A stretch of DNA of 64,000 nt from Bdellovibrio bacteriovorus. GTDB lineage: Bacteria > Bdellovibrionota > Bdellovibrionia > Bdellovibrionales > Bdellovibrionaceae. The notes under the pieces were generated by a model. That model worked only from the letters and a program-made list of their open reading frames with translations, was not told where the DNA came from and searched no databases. How positions within the stretch are numbered: position 1 is the first letter of the stretch; each line of letters starts with the position of its first letter. Both the position numbers and the translations under genes were made by a program. Where the stretch lies: positions 310,001 through 374,000 of the forward strand of contig NZ_CP102930.1 in NCBI RefSeq assembly GCF_025558485.1, given 5' to 3'. Below are positions 50,348 through 60,041 of this stretch, one piece after another.

Positions 50348-51724
50348 GTCCTGTGGTTTTACTACTTTATCAAACTCTTCGCCAGTGAGGAGTCCAAGAT
50401 TGATGGCTTCTTCGCGCAGTGTTGTGCCGTTTTTATGGGCAGTTTTGGCAATCTTGGCTGCATTGTCATAGCCAATATGAGGATTCAGCGCCGTTACCAG
50501 CATTAAAGAGTGCTCCAGGTGCTTCTGAATTTGTTTATGGTTGGCTTCAATTCCCGAAACGCAGTGGTCGGTGAAGGACTCGCACGCATCCGCCAGCAGA
50601 CGAATCGAGTTCAGCACGTTAAACACAATCAACGGCTTAAACACGTTCAACTCGAAATGCCCGGTTGCTCCGCCAATGCTGACAGCGACGTGATTTCCCA
50701 TCACCTGTGCACAGACCATTGTCATGGCCTCGCTTTGGGTGGGATTGACCTTGCCCGGCATGATGGAGCTGCCAGGTTCATTTTCCGGTAAATGCAGTTC
50801 GCCAATACCGCAGCGGGGACCTGATCCCAAAAGACGGATGTCGTTGGCAACTTTCATCAAAGACACAGCAGCAGAATTTAATGACCCGCTGACTTCCACC
50901 AAAGCATCATGTGCGGCCAAGGCCTCGAACTTATTTTCGGCAGAAACAAACGGCAGTCCTGTTTCTTTCGCGATCTCTGCCGCCGCCTCCACGGCAAACT
51001 TCGGATGGGTGTTCAACCCTGTTCCAACAGCGGTGCCCCCCAAGGCCAGTTCGTAAAGATGTGGCAGGGTGTTTTTCACTCGCTGAATGGTGTGTTTTAA
51101 TTGCGTGGCATAGCCTGAAAACTCTTGCCCTAAAGTCAGCGGCGTTGCATCCATCAAATGCGTGCGGCCGATCTTCACGATGCTTTGGAATTCTTTTTGT
51201 TTGTGTTCCAGCGCCTTGTGCAGTTTTTCCAGCATCGGCAGCAGGCGGTGATGGATCTGCTCTCCCACAGCAATGTGCATCGCCGTTGGGAAGGTGTCGT
51301 TGGACGACTGCCCCTTGTTCACGTCATCATTGGGATGAATGTCCTTACTGGGAAGCTTGGTGCCGGTCATATCCATCGCTCGATTGGCGATGACTTCGTT
51401 GGCATTCATGTTGGTCTGAGTGCCCGAACCCGTCTGCCACACCACCAAAGGAAAATGTGCATCCAGTTTACCTTGAATCACTTCATCAGCAGCCTTGATA
51501 ATCAGGTCGGCTTTTTTTGTATCCAAAATTCCCAGCTTTTGGTTTGTCACAGCAGCAGATTTTTTTAAGATCCCCAGCGCGCGAATCATTTCGCGTGGAA
51601 AGCGGTCCCCGCCGATGCGGAAGTTCTGCGTGGACCTTTGCGTTTGGGCACCCCAAAATTTATCTGCGGGAACCTGCACATCACCCATGGTGTCTTTTTC
51701 AATTCTAAATCCGCTGCCTGACAT
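50321..51724 (-). CDS. fumC: Class II fumarate hydratase
   Basis: 467 residues. It interconverts fumarate and malate in the TCA cycle. Family marks are [13 protein letters not shown] (about 140), the signature [13 protein letters not shown] (about 322, catalytic Ser in the flexible loop), [15 protein letters not shown] (about 97) and [23 protein letters not shown] near the end. It starts two bases after the SDR gene ends. Full length. Its last codons fall in a tandem repeat (50296-50347). Confidence 0.97.
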   Translation of the reverse strand: MSGSGFRIEKDTMGDVQVPADKFWGAQTQRSTQNFRIGGDRFPREMIRALGILKKSAAVTNQKLGILDTKKADLIIKAADEVIQGKLDAHFPLVVWQTGSGTQTNMNANEVIANRAMDMTGTKLPSKDIHPNDDVNKGQSSNDTFPTAMHIAVGEQIHHRLLPMLEKLHKALEHKQKEFQSIVKIGRTHLMDATPLTLGQEFSGYATQLKHTIQRVKNTLPHLYELALGGTAVGTGLNTHPKFAVEAAAEIAKETGLPFVSAENKFEALAAHDALVEVSGSLNSAAVSLMKVANDIRLLGSGPRCGIGELHLPENEPGSSIMPGKVNPTQSEAMTMVCAQVMGNHVAVSIGGATGHFELNVFKPLIVFNVLNSIRLLADACESFTDHCVSGIEANHKQIQKHLEHSLMLVTALNPHIGYDNAAKIAKTAHKNGTTLREEAINLGLLTGEEFDKVVKPQDMIGASRQS

Positions 51725-51726
51725 AC

Positions 51727-52491
51727 TTAAACTCCTTTACGAGCGACCTGACCGACATGGGCCTGATCGGTGGGATAAATCACAAGTTCCTGAATATTTA
51801 CATGAGCCGGACGAGCCGCACACCACGCGATGGTTTCTGCAATATCCTTGGCCATCAACGGGGTCATGCCCTCATAGACCTTGTCGGCTTTAGCCTGGTC
51901 CTTCAATCGCACCACTGAGAACTCAGTATTCACCATGCCAGGTTCAATGTTTGTGACGCGAATCCTGGTGCCCAGTAAATCCATACGCAGTCCTTCGGAC
52001 AGGGCGCGCACCGCAAACTTCGTTGCGCAGTACACTCCCCCACCCGGATAAGTCCAACGCCCGGCCACCGAACCTAAATTTATAATATGTCCGGAGTTCT
52101 TTTTCACCATGTGTTCCACCACTCCGCGGGTCATAAAAAGCAAACCCTTGATGTTGGTGTCGATCATGGTTTCCCAATCGTCCAAAGAGGCTTCCTGCAT
52201 TTTTTCCACACCGCAGGCCAGCCCCGCATTGTTCACCAGAACTTCGATATAAGCCAAATCCGCTGCGTGAGCCTTCATAAACTCGCTGACTTCAAAGCGA
52301 TCGGAGACATCAAAACTTGCCAGCTTCACCTGCACTTGCGGGAACTTGGCCTTCAGCTCATTTTGCAGTTCTTGCAGCTTTTCATAACGGCGCCCAGTCG
52401 CCAGAATGCAAAATCCCTGTTCTGCCAATGAATGAGCCGTCGCCCGGCCAATGCCCGAGGTCGCCCCGGTAATAAGTGCCCATTTCGTCAT
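51727..52491 (-). CDS. SDR family oxidoreductase, YdfG-like
   Basis: 254 residues. The cofactor motif [12 protein letters not shown] (about 8-19), the NNAGLACG loop (about 88), catalytic Ser in NLGSVAGRW and the Y-x3-K pair in [11 protein letters not shown] (about 155-159) are all present. The pattern [23 protein letters not shown] is like YdfG/serine dehydrogenase-type enzymes, but the substrate cannot be assigned. It starts the fumC operon on this strand and is divergent from YchJ with 141 bases between. Confidence 0.92.
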   Translation of the reverse strand: MTKWALITGATSGIGRATAHSLAEQGFCILATGRRYEKLQELQNELKAKFPQVQVKLASFDVSDRFEVSEFMKAHAADLAYIEVLVNNAGLACGVEKMQEASLDDWETMIDTNIKGLLFMTRGVVEHMVKKNSGHIINLGSVAGRWTYPGGGVYCATKFAVRALSEGLRMDLLGTRIRVTNIEPGMVNTEFSVVRLKDQAKADKVYEGMTPLMAKDIAETIAWCAARPAHVNIQELVIYPTDQAHVGQVARKGV

Positions 52492-52632
52492 AATTCACCT
52501 CACCTCTAAGACGATAGCAGGCCGTCAAGAGCTTGGGTATGGCACATGGTTTTCAAAAACCAGCCCGACGCGGCGCACTCCAAAAAGGTACGGCGTACCT
52601 CTGATGGGGAAATTCTGATAGCTTCGCGGGCT

Positions 52633-53028
52633 ATGAAATGTCCTTGTGGTTCTGACAAAAATTACTCTGTGTGCTGTGGTGTTTATCATTCAGGTGAAGC
52701 GCTGGCTCCGACAGCTGAAGCTTTGATGCGTTCACGCTATGCTGCCTTTGCGAAAAATCAAATGCAGTACCTGCGCGATACGACCGATCCACAGACCCTG
52801 GATTTGATCGACGATGAAGCGAATAAAGAATGGGCCGAACGCGCGAAATTCCTAAAGCTGGAAATCTTGAACGCCGAAGAAAAAGGCACCAAAGGCCTTG
52901 TGGAGTTTAAAGCCTTTTACAGTATTGATGACGAGGACTACGTTCATCACGAAGTCAGCACCTTCCGCAAGCAAGCTGGCGAGTGGTTCTTTAAATCCGG
53001 CAAGATCAAAGGGGAAAAAACCAAATGA
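52633..53028 (+). CDS. ychJ: YchJ family SEC-C-motif protein
   Basis: 131 residues from ATG 52633. The N-terminal SEC-C zinc motif CPCGSDKNYSVCCGVYHSG holds three Cys and a His, then APTAEALMRSRYAAFAKNQMQYLRDT, the typical YchJ central helix, and a cone-like NTF2 fold. Function is unproven. The longer frame to 52546 lies in non-coding DNA. Its stop overlaps the next gene by four bases (ATGA), so the two are coupled. Confidence 0.88.
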   Translation: MKCPCGSDKNYSVCCGVYHSGEALAPTAEALMRSRYAAFAKNQMQYLRDTTDPQTLDLIDDEANKEWAERAKFLKLEILNAEEKGTKGLVEFKAFYSIDDEDYVHHEVSTFRKQAGEWFFKSGKIKGEKTK

Positions 53029-53489
53029 AGTACTGGTTGATGAAATCCGAGCCTGATGTTTTTTCTTTGGATCAGCTAAAAAAAGACAAAACCACCTGGT
53101 GGAATGGCGTGCGCAACTATCAGGCCCGCAATTTCATGATGAAGGACATGCAGGTTGGCGATGCAGTTCTATTCTATCATTCCAATGCGACACCTCCGGG
53201 AGTTGCCGGGCTGGCTCGCGTATCCAAGGTTGCTGAACCGGATCAGGAACAGTTCGATAAAAAGTCTGAATACTTTGATCCGAAAGCCACCAAGGAAAAA
53301 CCAATCTGGTATTGCGTTCAGGTGGAATACGTGGGGCATTTTAAGAATTTTGTGAGCCTTCAGGACCTGCGCGACAATGAAAAGCTTTCCGAAATGCTGG
53401 TTCTGCAAAAAGGTTCTCGCCTTTCCATTCAGCCTGTTGATAAAAAGCACTTCGATATCGTCAAAAAAATGGGCGGAAGCACACCGTAA
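53025..53489 (+). CDS. EVE domain protein
   Basis: 154 residues covering the whole EVE fold: YWLMKSEPDVFSLDQLKKD at the N-terminus, WNGVRNYQARNFMMKDMQVGDAVLFYHSNATPPGVAGLARV, and VEYVGHFKNFVSLQDLRDN. The domain is related to YTH and PUA folds that bind modified bases in RNA or DNA. Its ligand here is unknown. Co-translated with ychJ. A palindromic element (53486-53571) begins at its stop codon. Confidence 0.92.
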   Translation: MKYWLMKSEPDVFSLDQLKKDKTTWWNGVRNYQARNFMMKDMQVGDAVLFYHSNATPPGVAGLARVSKVAEPDQEQFDKKSEYFDPKATKEKPIWYCVQVEYVGHFKNFVSLQDLRDNEKLSEMLVLQKGSRLSIQPVDKKHFDIVKKMGGSTP

Positions 53490-53571
53490 CATTCATTTCT
53501 TCTTTGTCGCTGCGTCGGCGCCGTACAACCAGTACGGCTTCCTCCTCGCTTCGCGAATAAATGAATGTTAC
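53486..53571. repeat. 86-base palindromic element with nested hairpin
   Basis: Perfect 13-base outer arms (GTAACATTCATTT at 53486-53498 and AAATGAATGTTAC at 53559-53571) enclose a 7-base hairpin GCCGTAC-AACCA-GTACGGC (53520-53538). It fills the gap between the EVE gene and the dus fragment and has the nested design of the element at 41713-41851 but no sequence in common with it. Confidence 0.8.
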
Positions 53572-53593
53572 AGCGTACTAAAAGGTATAGAAG

Positions 53594-54025
53594 ATGAAGT
53601 TGTTTTTGGCTCCAATGGAAGGTGTGGTGGACTGGGTAATGCGTGATACGCTGACCCGGATTGGTGGCATTGATCAATGTGTCACCGAATTCCTGCGCGT
53701 GACCGACCGTTTGCATCCCGAAAGTGTCTTCTATAAAAACTGCCCTGAACTGAAAACCGGATCTCGCACCCGCTGGGGCACCCCGGTCTTTGTCCAACTT
53801 CTTGGCGGTCAGGCCGAACCTTTGGCACTCAACGCCCAGCGCGCAGTTAAACTGGGGGCCTTGGGCGTGGATCTGAACTTCGGCTGCCCGGCTAAAACCG
53901 TCAATCGCCACGACGGGGGCGCCAGTCTTTTGAAATCCTGTGATCGGGTTTTTGACATCGTCAAAACAGTCCGTCAGGCCGTCCCCGCTCTTTGGTGCTT
54001 CCCACCGCGCGCAACTTCACACTGA
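53594..54025 (+). pseudogene. tRNA-dihydrouridine synthase, N-terminal half only
   Basis: 143 codons with AAAGG nine bases upstream. The start [27 protein letters not shown] and [22 protein letters not shown] mark a DusA/DusC-type FMN enzyme with the catalytic Cys in GCPAK. Dus proteins are about 310-330 residues; this one stops after the catalytic strand. The last residues ([12 protein letters not shown]) are antisense to the opposite dus fragment, as after a deletion. The product would lack the rest of the barrel and the RNA-binding domain. Confidence 0.75.
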
Positions 54026-54461
54026 CTGGCACTGTGGAGTTTTTGACGGTCATGCGTACGACTTCGGCGGCATAGGTCGGATCCCCCATCAAAGCCACAC
54101 CGTAATTGTGCTTCAGGGCTTTTTGCACGGGGCAACCCATATTGATGTCGATGGCTTCAGCTCCCCATTCGATCAGGCGCTTAACACTTTCTGCGATGGG
54201 GCCTTCTTCATTACCAAGAATCTGCGGCACCAGCCCGTTTTCGTCAGGACTGCGCATGGTTTCAGGAGTTGTTTCAAGATTTTCGCCAGGTACTCGGCGA
54301 GAGTTCAGCATTTCGGTGGGCCAGATCGTGTAGGCGTCAGAAGGAAGATATTCCCGCATGACCTCACGCAAAGCCACGTGAGTCAGCCCCACCATCGGGG
54401 CCAGACACAATGGGAAATTTACTTTTCCACCCAGAACAGGGCGATGCAGACCCAGCTTCAT
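53961..54461 (-). pseudogene. Second tRNA-dihydrouridine synthase, N-terminal half only
   Basis: 166 codons. The start (LCLAPMVGLTHVALREVMREYL), VPQILGNEE, AIDINMGCPVQKALKHNYGVALMGD (catalytic Cys in GCPVQ) and VPVSVKLRA mark a DusB-type enzyme. It ends with [14 protein letters not shown], read from the opposite gene. The two fragments meet near 54000, each cut at about half length. One deletion removing both 3' halves and the spacer explains both. Confidence 0.75.
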
Positions 54462-54483
54462 GGCCCCTTCAAGAATTCAAAAA

Positions 54484-55005
54484 TTATTTAGCGGCCGCTT
54501 GGCCAAGAAAATCCGGAGCCCACTTTTTAACAGCCTCAAAGGAACCAAACAGCAAACCAGAGAAGAACAAATCACCATAGATTTGGTTATCAAAGAATGG
54601 CAGACCTGCCAGCAAACACTGGAACAAACCCGCAGGCGTCGGAGCATACATTGTGCCCATCACCCAAACACCGAAGTTGGAAATCAGGAAAAACAAAGAG
54701 CTGGTCAACAAAGACAGGCCTGCGATTTTTGCAGCCCCTTTTTGTTCACGCAGATTCCAACCCAAAACCACAACCATCGCAAAGGCCATATACACAAAGA
54801 TCATCGTGCTATGGAAACCCAAAACCAGATCACTTAGCAACAACGCCGCCAAAGGAATCAACAAGGATTGCTTTTTGGATGGGAAATACGCCCCGCCAAA
54901 CAAAGCCATTGCGCCAATGGCAGTGAAATTCCAAGGGTGAGGAATCAAACGGCTGAAAGCCGCGCCAAGAACCATCAAGATCAAAGTCATTAATCGTGTA
55001 TTCAT
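54484..55005 (-). CDS. DUF6580-like membrane protein
   Basis: 173 residues from ATG 55005. A TTG three codons upstream is the alternative start. Five hydrophobic segments. The motif RLIPHPWNFTAIGAMALFGGAYF (about 20-42) is the hallmark of the DUF6580 family, sometimes called a putative transporter. Function is not known. It starts 14 bases after acs ends and is probably its operon partner, which could hint at a link with acetate or small-molecule uptake. Confidence 0.75.
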   Translation of the reverse strand: MNTRLMTLILMVLGAAFSRLIPHPWNFTAIGAMALFGGAYFPSKKQSLLIPLAALLLSDLVLGFHSTMIFVYMAFAMVVVLGWNLREQKGAAKIAGLSLLTSSLFFLISNFGVWVMGTMYAPTPAGLFQCLLAGLPFFDNQIYGDLFFSGLLFGSFEAVKKWAPDFLGQAAAK

Positions 55006-55018
55006 GACGCGCAAGCTA

Positions 55019-56962
55019 TCACCGATTCATACGATTGTCCACCAGTTCTTGAACCACCCCTGGCTCAGAAAGCGTTGTGATATCACCTAGTTGATCCGGA
55101 TGATTTTCTGCAATCTTACGCAAAATACGACGCATGATCTTGCCTGAACGGGTTTTTGGCAGACGTGGCGCCCACTGAATCAAATCAGGCGTGGCAATCG
55201 GACCGATCTCCTTACGAACAGTCTGCACCAGATCCTTACGCAAATCCTCGCTTGGGGTTTCCCCCGAACGCAACGTCACAAACGCATAGATCCCCTGCCC
55301 TTTGATATCGTGAGGATACCCCACAACCGCAGCCTCTGCCACTTTCGGGTGGGCGACCAAAGCCGACTCAATTTCTGCTGTCCCCAAACGGTGACCGGAA
55401 ACATTGATCACGTCATCCACACGACCCGTGATCCAGTAGTAGCCGTCCTCGTCGCGGCGACAACCATCTCCAGAGAAATAATATCCCGGATAATTTGAGA
55501 AGTACGTGTCCTCGAAACGTTCATGGTTGCGATACACTGTGCGCATTTGACCCGGCCAGGAATCCGCAATCACCAGAACACCTTCTCCGGCCCCCTTGAT
55601 TTCCTGCCCTTCATTCGTCAGCAACTTGGGTTGAATCCCAAAGAATGGCAAGGTGGCAGAGCCCGGCTTTTGCGCGATGGCGCCCGGTAAAGGTGTAATT
55701 AAAATCCCGCCCGTTTCCGTCTGCCACCACGTATCCACCACAGGACAGCGGCCGTCACCCACCACATCGTGATACCAAGCCCAGGCTTCAGGATTGATGG
55801 GTTCACCGACAGACCCCAGTATGCGCAACGTTTTGCGAGACGTTGATTGCACGTAAGAACTTCCTTCACGCATCAAAGAACGAATTGCCGTTGGCGAAGT
55901 ATAGAAGATTGTGACCTTGTGTTTATCCACCACTTCCCAGAAACGCGATGGTGTCGGATAGTTGGGAACACCTTCAAAGAACAGCGTCGTTGCTCCGTTG
56001 GCCAGCGGCCCGTACACGATATAACTGTGCCCGGTCACCCAGCCGACATCGGCAGAACACCAGTAGATGTCATCCTCATGATAATCAAAAACATACTTGT
56101 GAGTCACTGCGGAATAAACCAGATAACCACCCGTTGTATGCATCACACCTTTGGGTTTTCCGGTAGAACCGGAGGTATATAGAATAAATAGCGGGTCTTC
56201 GGCATCCATCGCTTCGGGTTCACACTGATCGCTTACGGACTGAACCTCTTCATGATACCAGAGATCACGGCCCGGCTTCATTTCCACATCATTGCCGGCA
56301 TACTTAACCACCAGAACATTTTTTACGTCCGGGGTTTTTAATAGTGCCTTGTCGATATTTTCCTTTAGCGCAATCACCTTGCTGCCGCGATAGCCCGCAT
56401 CACCAGTGATAACATATTTGCATTCCCCATCCAGAATACGATCCGAGATAGAATCCGGAGAAAAACCGGCAAAGACCACAGAGTGAACCGCACCGATGCG
56501 TGTGCAGGCCAGCATCGCAATCGCGGTTTCAGGAACCATCGGCATGTAGATTGTAACCACATCACCTTTTTTAACGCCCATTTTTTTCAGTACATTGGCG
56601 AAACGGCAGACTTCCCTGTGCAGTTCCTTGTATGTGATAGAACGAGCCGGTGTTGAAGGATTGTCCGGCTCCCAAAGCAATGCCACCTTGTCGCCGCGAG
56701 TTTTCAAGTGACGGTCGATGCAATTCGCGGACACATTCAACTTGCCGCCTTGATACCACTTGATGCTGACTGGCTTTTTAAAGCTGACTTCTTTGACCTT
56801 GTCCCATTTTTTGATCCAGTCCAGGCTTTCTGCCTGCTCTGCCCAGAAGGCTTCATTGTCCTTGATCGAACGTTCGTACATCTCTTTGTACTTGGCCTCA
56901 TTGATCCAGGCTTTTTTTGCCACCTCAGCGTTCACGGGATAAAGATCTTTGTGCATACTCAC
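55019..56962 (-). CDS. acs: Acetyl-CoA synthetase
   Basis: 647 residues, normal length. The adenylation P-loop is [14 protein letters not shown] (about 263), the acetyl-CoA synthetase core [21 protein letters not shown] follows, WWQTETGG lies at about 412, and the C-terminal [13 protein letters not shown] (about 605) contains the catalytic Lys that protein acetylation can inactivate. It makes acetyl-CoA from acetate, ATP and CoA. DUF6580 follows downstream. Confidence 0.97.
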   Translation of the reverse strand: MSMHKDLYPVNAEVAKKAWINEAKYKEMYERSIKDNEAFWAEQAESLDWIKKWDKVKEVSFKKPVSIKWYQGGKLNVSANCIDRHLKTRGDKVALLWEPDNPSTPARSITYKELHREVCRFANVLKKMGVKKGDVVTIYMPMVPETAIAMLACTRIGAVHSVVFAGFSPDSISDRILDGECKYVITGDAGYRGSKVIALKENIDKALLKTPDVKNVLVVKYAGNDVEMKPGRDLWYHEEVQSVSDQCEPEAMDAEDPLFILYTSGSTGKPKGVMHTTGGYLVYSAVTHKYVFDYHEDDIYWCSADVGWVTGHSYIVYGPLANGATTLFFEGVPNYPTPSRFWEVVDKHKVTIFYTSPTAIRSLMREGSSYVQSTSRKTLRILGSVGEPINPEAWAWYHDVVGDGRCPVVDTWWQTETGGILITPLPGAIAQKPGSATLPFFGIQPKLLTNEGQEIKGAGEGVLVIADSWPGQMRTVYRNHERFEDTYFSNYPGYYFSGDGCRRDEDGYYWITGRVDDVINVSGHRLGTAEIESALVAHPKVAEAAVVGYPHDIKGQGIYAFVTLRSGETPSEDLRKDLVQTVRKEIGPIATPDLIQWAPRLPKTRSGKIMRRILRKIAENHPDQLGDITTLSEPGVVQELVDNRMNR

Positions 56963-57034
56963 CTCATATGACTTAATCGTAAATCAACTGAGAAAGACGT
57001 CAAATGTTAACGCCCATGAAAGTATTTAAAAGTG

Positions 57035-57811
57035 TTAATTAAATGCCTGCTGGAAAATAATGGCGCACCCTAGAACCAGTACAAAAACCCCAAAAGCGGG
57101 TTTCAATTTTGCCTCCGGTGTGTGCTGCCCCCAATAAGAACCCAGAAAAATTCCCGCCACGGCAAGAACAGAAGTTTTCAACAACAGCAGATAATCCAGG
57201 GCTGCTCCGGAAGCAACATCGCCGAAAAACCCCAGCAACGAATTGGCCGCAATGACACCTAAGGATGTTCCCACGGCCACTCTCATACCAAGCCCGGACA
57301 TCTTCACCAAAGCAGGAACAATTAAAAAACCACCGCCTGCCCCAACAAATCCCGTCACAGCCCCAACACCCAGCGCTTTTGCTGCGAAAGTCATAGCTCC
57401 GGAAGAAGCTTCCGCTTTTTTCGCAGGAATCAGCATTGCCAGGGCCGCCAACAACATCACCACCGCAAATGCAGTCAGAATCACCACTTCTTTGTCGAAA
57501 GCAACATCCCCCCACATCAACTGCACCGGAATATGCGGCAGAATCCAACGCCGCACCCCCAACACGCCAACAAACGACGGAATCGCAAAAAGAATCCCGG
57601 CTTTAAGATCCACATTTCCCTGACGGAAACTTTTCACGAAACCAATCAGGCTGGAAAGCCCTACCACAAACAGTGAATAGCTGGTGGCCTGCGATGGAGG
57701 CAATGCAAAGAAATACACAAACAAAGGAACCGCCAGAATAGAGCCTCCACCCCCCAACAACCCCAGCGAAATACCAATCACAGCGGCGCCGAAATATCCC
57801 AACAGTTCCAT
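57035..57811 (-). CDS. TauE/SafE family sulfite/sulfonate exporter-like protein
   Basis: 258 residues with about eight transmembrane helices. The N-terminal GLLGGGGSILAVPLFVYFF motif and the internal repeat GFVGAGGGFLIVPALVKM mark the two halves of the TSUP family. Transport of sulfur oxyanions is the usual role. It is the last gene of the operon reading from 59006, ten bases after the YeeE/YedE half. Confidence 0.88.
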   Translation of the reverse strand: MELLGYFGAAVIGISLGLLGGGGSILAVPLFVYFFALPPSQATSYSLFVVGLSSLIGFVKSFRQGNVDLKAGILFAIPSFVGVLGVRRWILPHIPVQLMWGDVAFDKEVVILTAFAVVMLLAALAMLIPAKKAEASSGAMTFAAKALGVGAVTGFVGAGGGFLIVPALVKMSGLGMRVAVGTSLGVIAANSLLGFFGDVASGAALDYLLLLKTSVLAVAGIFLGSYWGQHTPEAKLKPAFGVFVLVLGCAIIFQQAFN

Positions 57812-57821
57812 TTTTCACCTC

Positions 57822-58262
57822 TTATTTCTTTGCGATCTTTTGGGAATAAAGACGATACAGTCCCATCCCCACCAGCATTGCCGGAACAAAATAAACGGCC
57901 GACATCTGGCCGGCCCCCAAGGAGGTGAGTCCCGGTCCCGGACAAAAACCTCCCAATCCCCAGCCTAATCCAAACAACCCCGCTCCTATCAGCAGTGGCT
58001 TTGTGATATCTTTGGATTGCGGCACATGCCATTGAGTATCAAACAACGGGCTTGGGCGCCCGCGCATCCAACGATAACTGATCATGTGTACGGGGATCGC
58101 TCCGATCATCACAAACATTAGTGAAGGGTCCCAACCTTCCCCCAGTTGTAGAAAACCAATTACTTTTTGAGGCTGGGTCATTCCTGAAACCGCCAACCCC
58201 ACGGCAAAAACAAGTCCCGCCATAAATGCCAGCACGGCCTGCTGTATCTGTCGCTTTTCCAT
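57822..58262 (-). CDS. YeeE/YedE half-transporter, second subunit
   Basis: 146 residues with four transmembrane helices. The conserved Cys-containing GLGWGLGGFCPGPGLTSLGAG (about 103-123) has the shape of the YeeE/YedE sulfur-transport core, and QPQKVIGFLQLGEGWDPSLMFVM near the start fits the DUF6691 half. With 58264-58686 it forms a two-part transporter like PmpA/PmpB. One base separates the two genes. Confidence 0.85.
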   Translation of the reverse strand: MEKRQIQQAVLAFMAGLVFAVGLAVSGMTQPQKVIGFLQLGEGWDPSLMFVMIGAIPVHMISYRWMRGRPSPLFDTQWHVPQSKDITKPLLIGAGLFGLGWGLGGFCPGPGLTSLGAGQMSAVYFVPAMLVGMGLYRLYSQKIAKK

Positions 58263-58263
58263 T

Positions 58264-58686
58264 TTAAACTCCCAGCCAATACTTCAAAACTGTTGCTGTC
58301 AAAATTCCAATAATCATAAAAGTTGCTGTCGCCAGTAGTGATCGCACAGAGAAGCGGGCGATCCCGCAGACGCCATGACCGCTGGTGCATCCACTGCCCA
58401 TCACTGTGCCAAAGCCAACGATCAAACCTGCCAGCGTCACCAGGACCACCGAGCGCCCGCTGGTGTTTACGAACAACTCCGGATGGGACATTCCCAACAA
58501 AGCGCCCCCCACCAACAACCCCAGAATAAACGTCAGTCGCCACAGACCGTCTTTGAACAACCCACCCAGCAAACCATTTACAATCCCGCTGATTCCCGTT
58601 ACCCGTCCGTTGAAAACCAACATCAGGGATGCAGCAAAGCCAATCAAAGCTCCTCCACTCAAGGCCATCAAAATACTGTTCATCAT
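58264..58686 (-). CDS. YeeE/YedE half-transporter, first subunit
   Basis: 140 residues with four transmembrane helices. GFAASLMLVFNGRVTGISGIVNGLL and the Cys core GLIVGFGTVMGSGCTSGHGVCGIARFS (about 88-114), with the Cys that relays the sulfur atom in thiosulfate transporters, define the family. It is the first half of the split pair. Its start overlaps the rhodanese stop (TGATGATG), so it is co-translated. Confidence 0.88.
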   Translation of the reverse strand: MMNSILMALSGGALIGFAASLMLVFNGRVTGISGIVNGLLGGLFKDGLWRLTFILGLLVGGALLGMSHPELFVNTSGRSVVLVTLAGLIVGFGTVMGSGCTSGHGVCGIARFSVRSLLATATFMIIGILTATVLKYWLGV

Positions 58687-59006
58687 TTGCTGTCTCCTTT
58701 TTTAGTTTCATAGCCCAGTTGATTCCAACGAAGCATGCCACCGACCATGTTGTAGCTTTGAGTAAAGCCCATCTCTTCGGAAAGCAGAGTGGTCTGCCCT
58801 GATCTTGCGCCACTTCGGCAGACAAAGACAATCTCCTCTTCCGGATTCAGGGTTTTTAAAAACTCCATAAAGTCCGGCCCCAAAGGCCGTAGTTCTGTGC
58901 CGGGAATATGTCCCAGTTCGCCGATGTACTCTTCAGGTGTCCGCACGTCGATCAAGCGAAATTGGTTCTTCTTCTGTTTTAGCTCTTCGCAGGTGATTTC
59001 ACGCAT
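58683..59006 (-). CDS. Rhodanese-like sulfurtransferase
   Basis: 107 residues from ATG 59006, seven bases after GAGG; a GTG four codons earlier is part of that site. The catalytic loop is CRSGARSGQT with the active Cys at about residue 64, and GELGHIPGTELRPLG and GGMLRWNQLGY complete the fold. It moves sulfane sulfur between thiol carriers. It is first in the operon with the YeeE/YedE halves and the TSUP exporter, and faces the persulfide dioxygenase across a shared promoter region. Confidence 0.92.
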   Translation of the reverse strand: MREITCEELKQKKNQFRLIDVRTPEEYIGELGHIPGTELRPLGPDFMEFLKTLNPEEEIVFVCRSGARSGQTTLLSEEMGFTQSYNMVGGMLRWNQLGYETKKGDSK

Positions 59007-59067
59007 AGCAGTCCTCACTTATTTGACTTCACATGCTGTCAGCCTAAAGCTATTCTCCAACTGGGTG

Positions 59068-59085
59068 TTATGTCCGGGAACATAA
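59068..59085. promoter_or_regulatory. Palindromic operator 1 of the sulfur module
   Basis: TTATGTCCGGGAACATAA, TTATGT / ACATAA half-sites with a six-base centre. It lies in the divergent gap between the rhodanese and dioxygenase genes. Fifteen of 18 bases match operator 2. Confidence 0.65.
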
Positions 59086-59100
59086 AAGAAATGATCTTTC

Positions 59101-59118
59101 TTATGTCCACGGGCATAA
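59101..59118. promoter_or_regulatory. Palindromic operator 2 of the sulfur module
   Basis: TTATGTCCACGGGCATAA, centred 33 bases from operator 1 (about three helical turns, same face). The Crp-type regulator at 60024-60620 is the obvious candidate to bind both. Confidence 0.65.
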
Positions 59119-59180
59119 CCGGATCCGAGGGCTTGTTCTAAAATGAAACTAACTTCAGATCTCAGACCAGGAGGATTTCC

Positions 59181-60041
59181 ATGAACCTACAAATCCAGCA
59201 TTTCTTTGATCCGGCGACTTCGACGCTGACTTATATTGTGTTCGACAAGGACACCCTTGATGCTGTAGTGATTGATCCGGTCTGGGACTATGATCCGGCA
59301 GCCTCCAAGCTGTCCACGCAGTCCATGGACCCCGTCGTGGCTTATTTAAAAGAAAACCATCTGCGCCCTCATTATGTGATGGAAACCCATGCACATGCAG
59401 ATCATCTGTCCAGTTCGCAATTATTTAAAAACTTCTTTCCAGATATTAAGATTGCCATCGGTGAGCGAATCACGGAGGTGCAAAAGATATTCAAAACTGT
59501 TTTCAACATGCAGAATCTGAACACTGCGGGGCAGGATTTTGACATTCTTCTGAAGGACGGTCAGGAATTGCAGGCCGGTTCATTGAAAATTAAAACATTG
59601 TTCACTCCGGGGCATACTCCGGCGTGCTCTTCCTATCTGATTGAAGATGCTTTGTTTACCGGAGATGCGATCTTTATGCCGGATTCAGGAACAGGTCGCT
59701 GTGACTTCCCTGCGGGAAGCGCCGCAAGTCTGTACGATTCGGTGATGAATCGCATTTATGCCTTGCCGGAAAAAGTGCGTATTTTTGTTGGCCACGACTA
59801 CCAACCGCAGGGACGTCCTTTGCAATTCCAAACGACGGTGGCAGAACAAAAAATGCAAAATATTCAGCTAAAAGCTCACACCAGCAAAGAGGACTTTATC
59901 AAGTTCCGTACCGAGCGGGATAAAACCCTGTCAGCACCCAAGTTGCTGCTGCCTAGTATTCAGGTCAATATTCGCGCAGGACACTTGCCAGAGCCCGACA
60001 ACAACGGCACTCGGTACCTGAAGTTACCCCTGCGACAGTAG
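59181..60041 (+). CDS. Persulfide dioxygenase-like metallo-beta-lactamase protein
   Basis: 286 residues, start preceded by AGGAGG. The metal motif ETHAHADHL (about 68-76), a second His in LFTPGHTPACSSYLI, FTGDAIFMPDSGTGRCDF with the bridging Asp, and VGHDY (about 204) define the ETHE1/Blh group. It oxidises glutathione persulfide or coenzyme A persulfide to sulfite. Divergent from the rhodanese operon under the shared operators. It overlaps the Crp-type gene by 18 bases, tail to tail. Confidence 0.9.
   Translation: MNLQIQHFFDPATSTLTYIVFDKDTLDAVVIDPVWDYDPAASKLSTQSMDPVVAYLKENHLRPHYVMETHAHADHLSSSQLFKNFFPDIKIAIGERITEVQKIFKTVFNMQNLNTAGQDFDILLKDGQELQAGSLKIKTLFTPGHTPACSSYLIEDALFTGDAIFMPDSGTGRCDFPAGSAASLYDSVMNRIYALPEKVRIFVGHDYQPQGRPLQFQTTVAEQKMQNIQLKAHTSKEDFIKFRTERDKTLSAPKLLLPSIQVNIRAGHLPEPDNNGTRYLKLPLRQ

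Noticed and set aside
52586-52600. AGGTAC-GGC-GTACCT hairpin upstream of ychJ as a regulatory site
   Set aside because: Only six base pairs and no second site; too short to support on its own.
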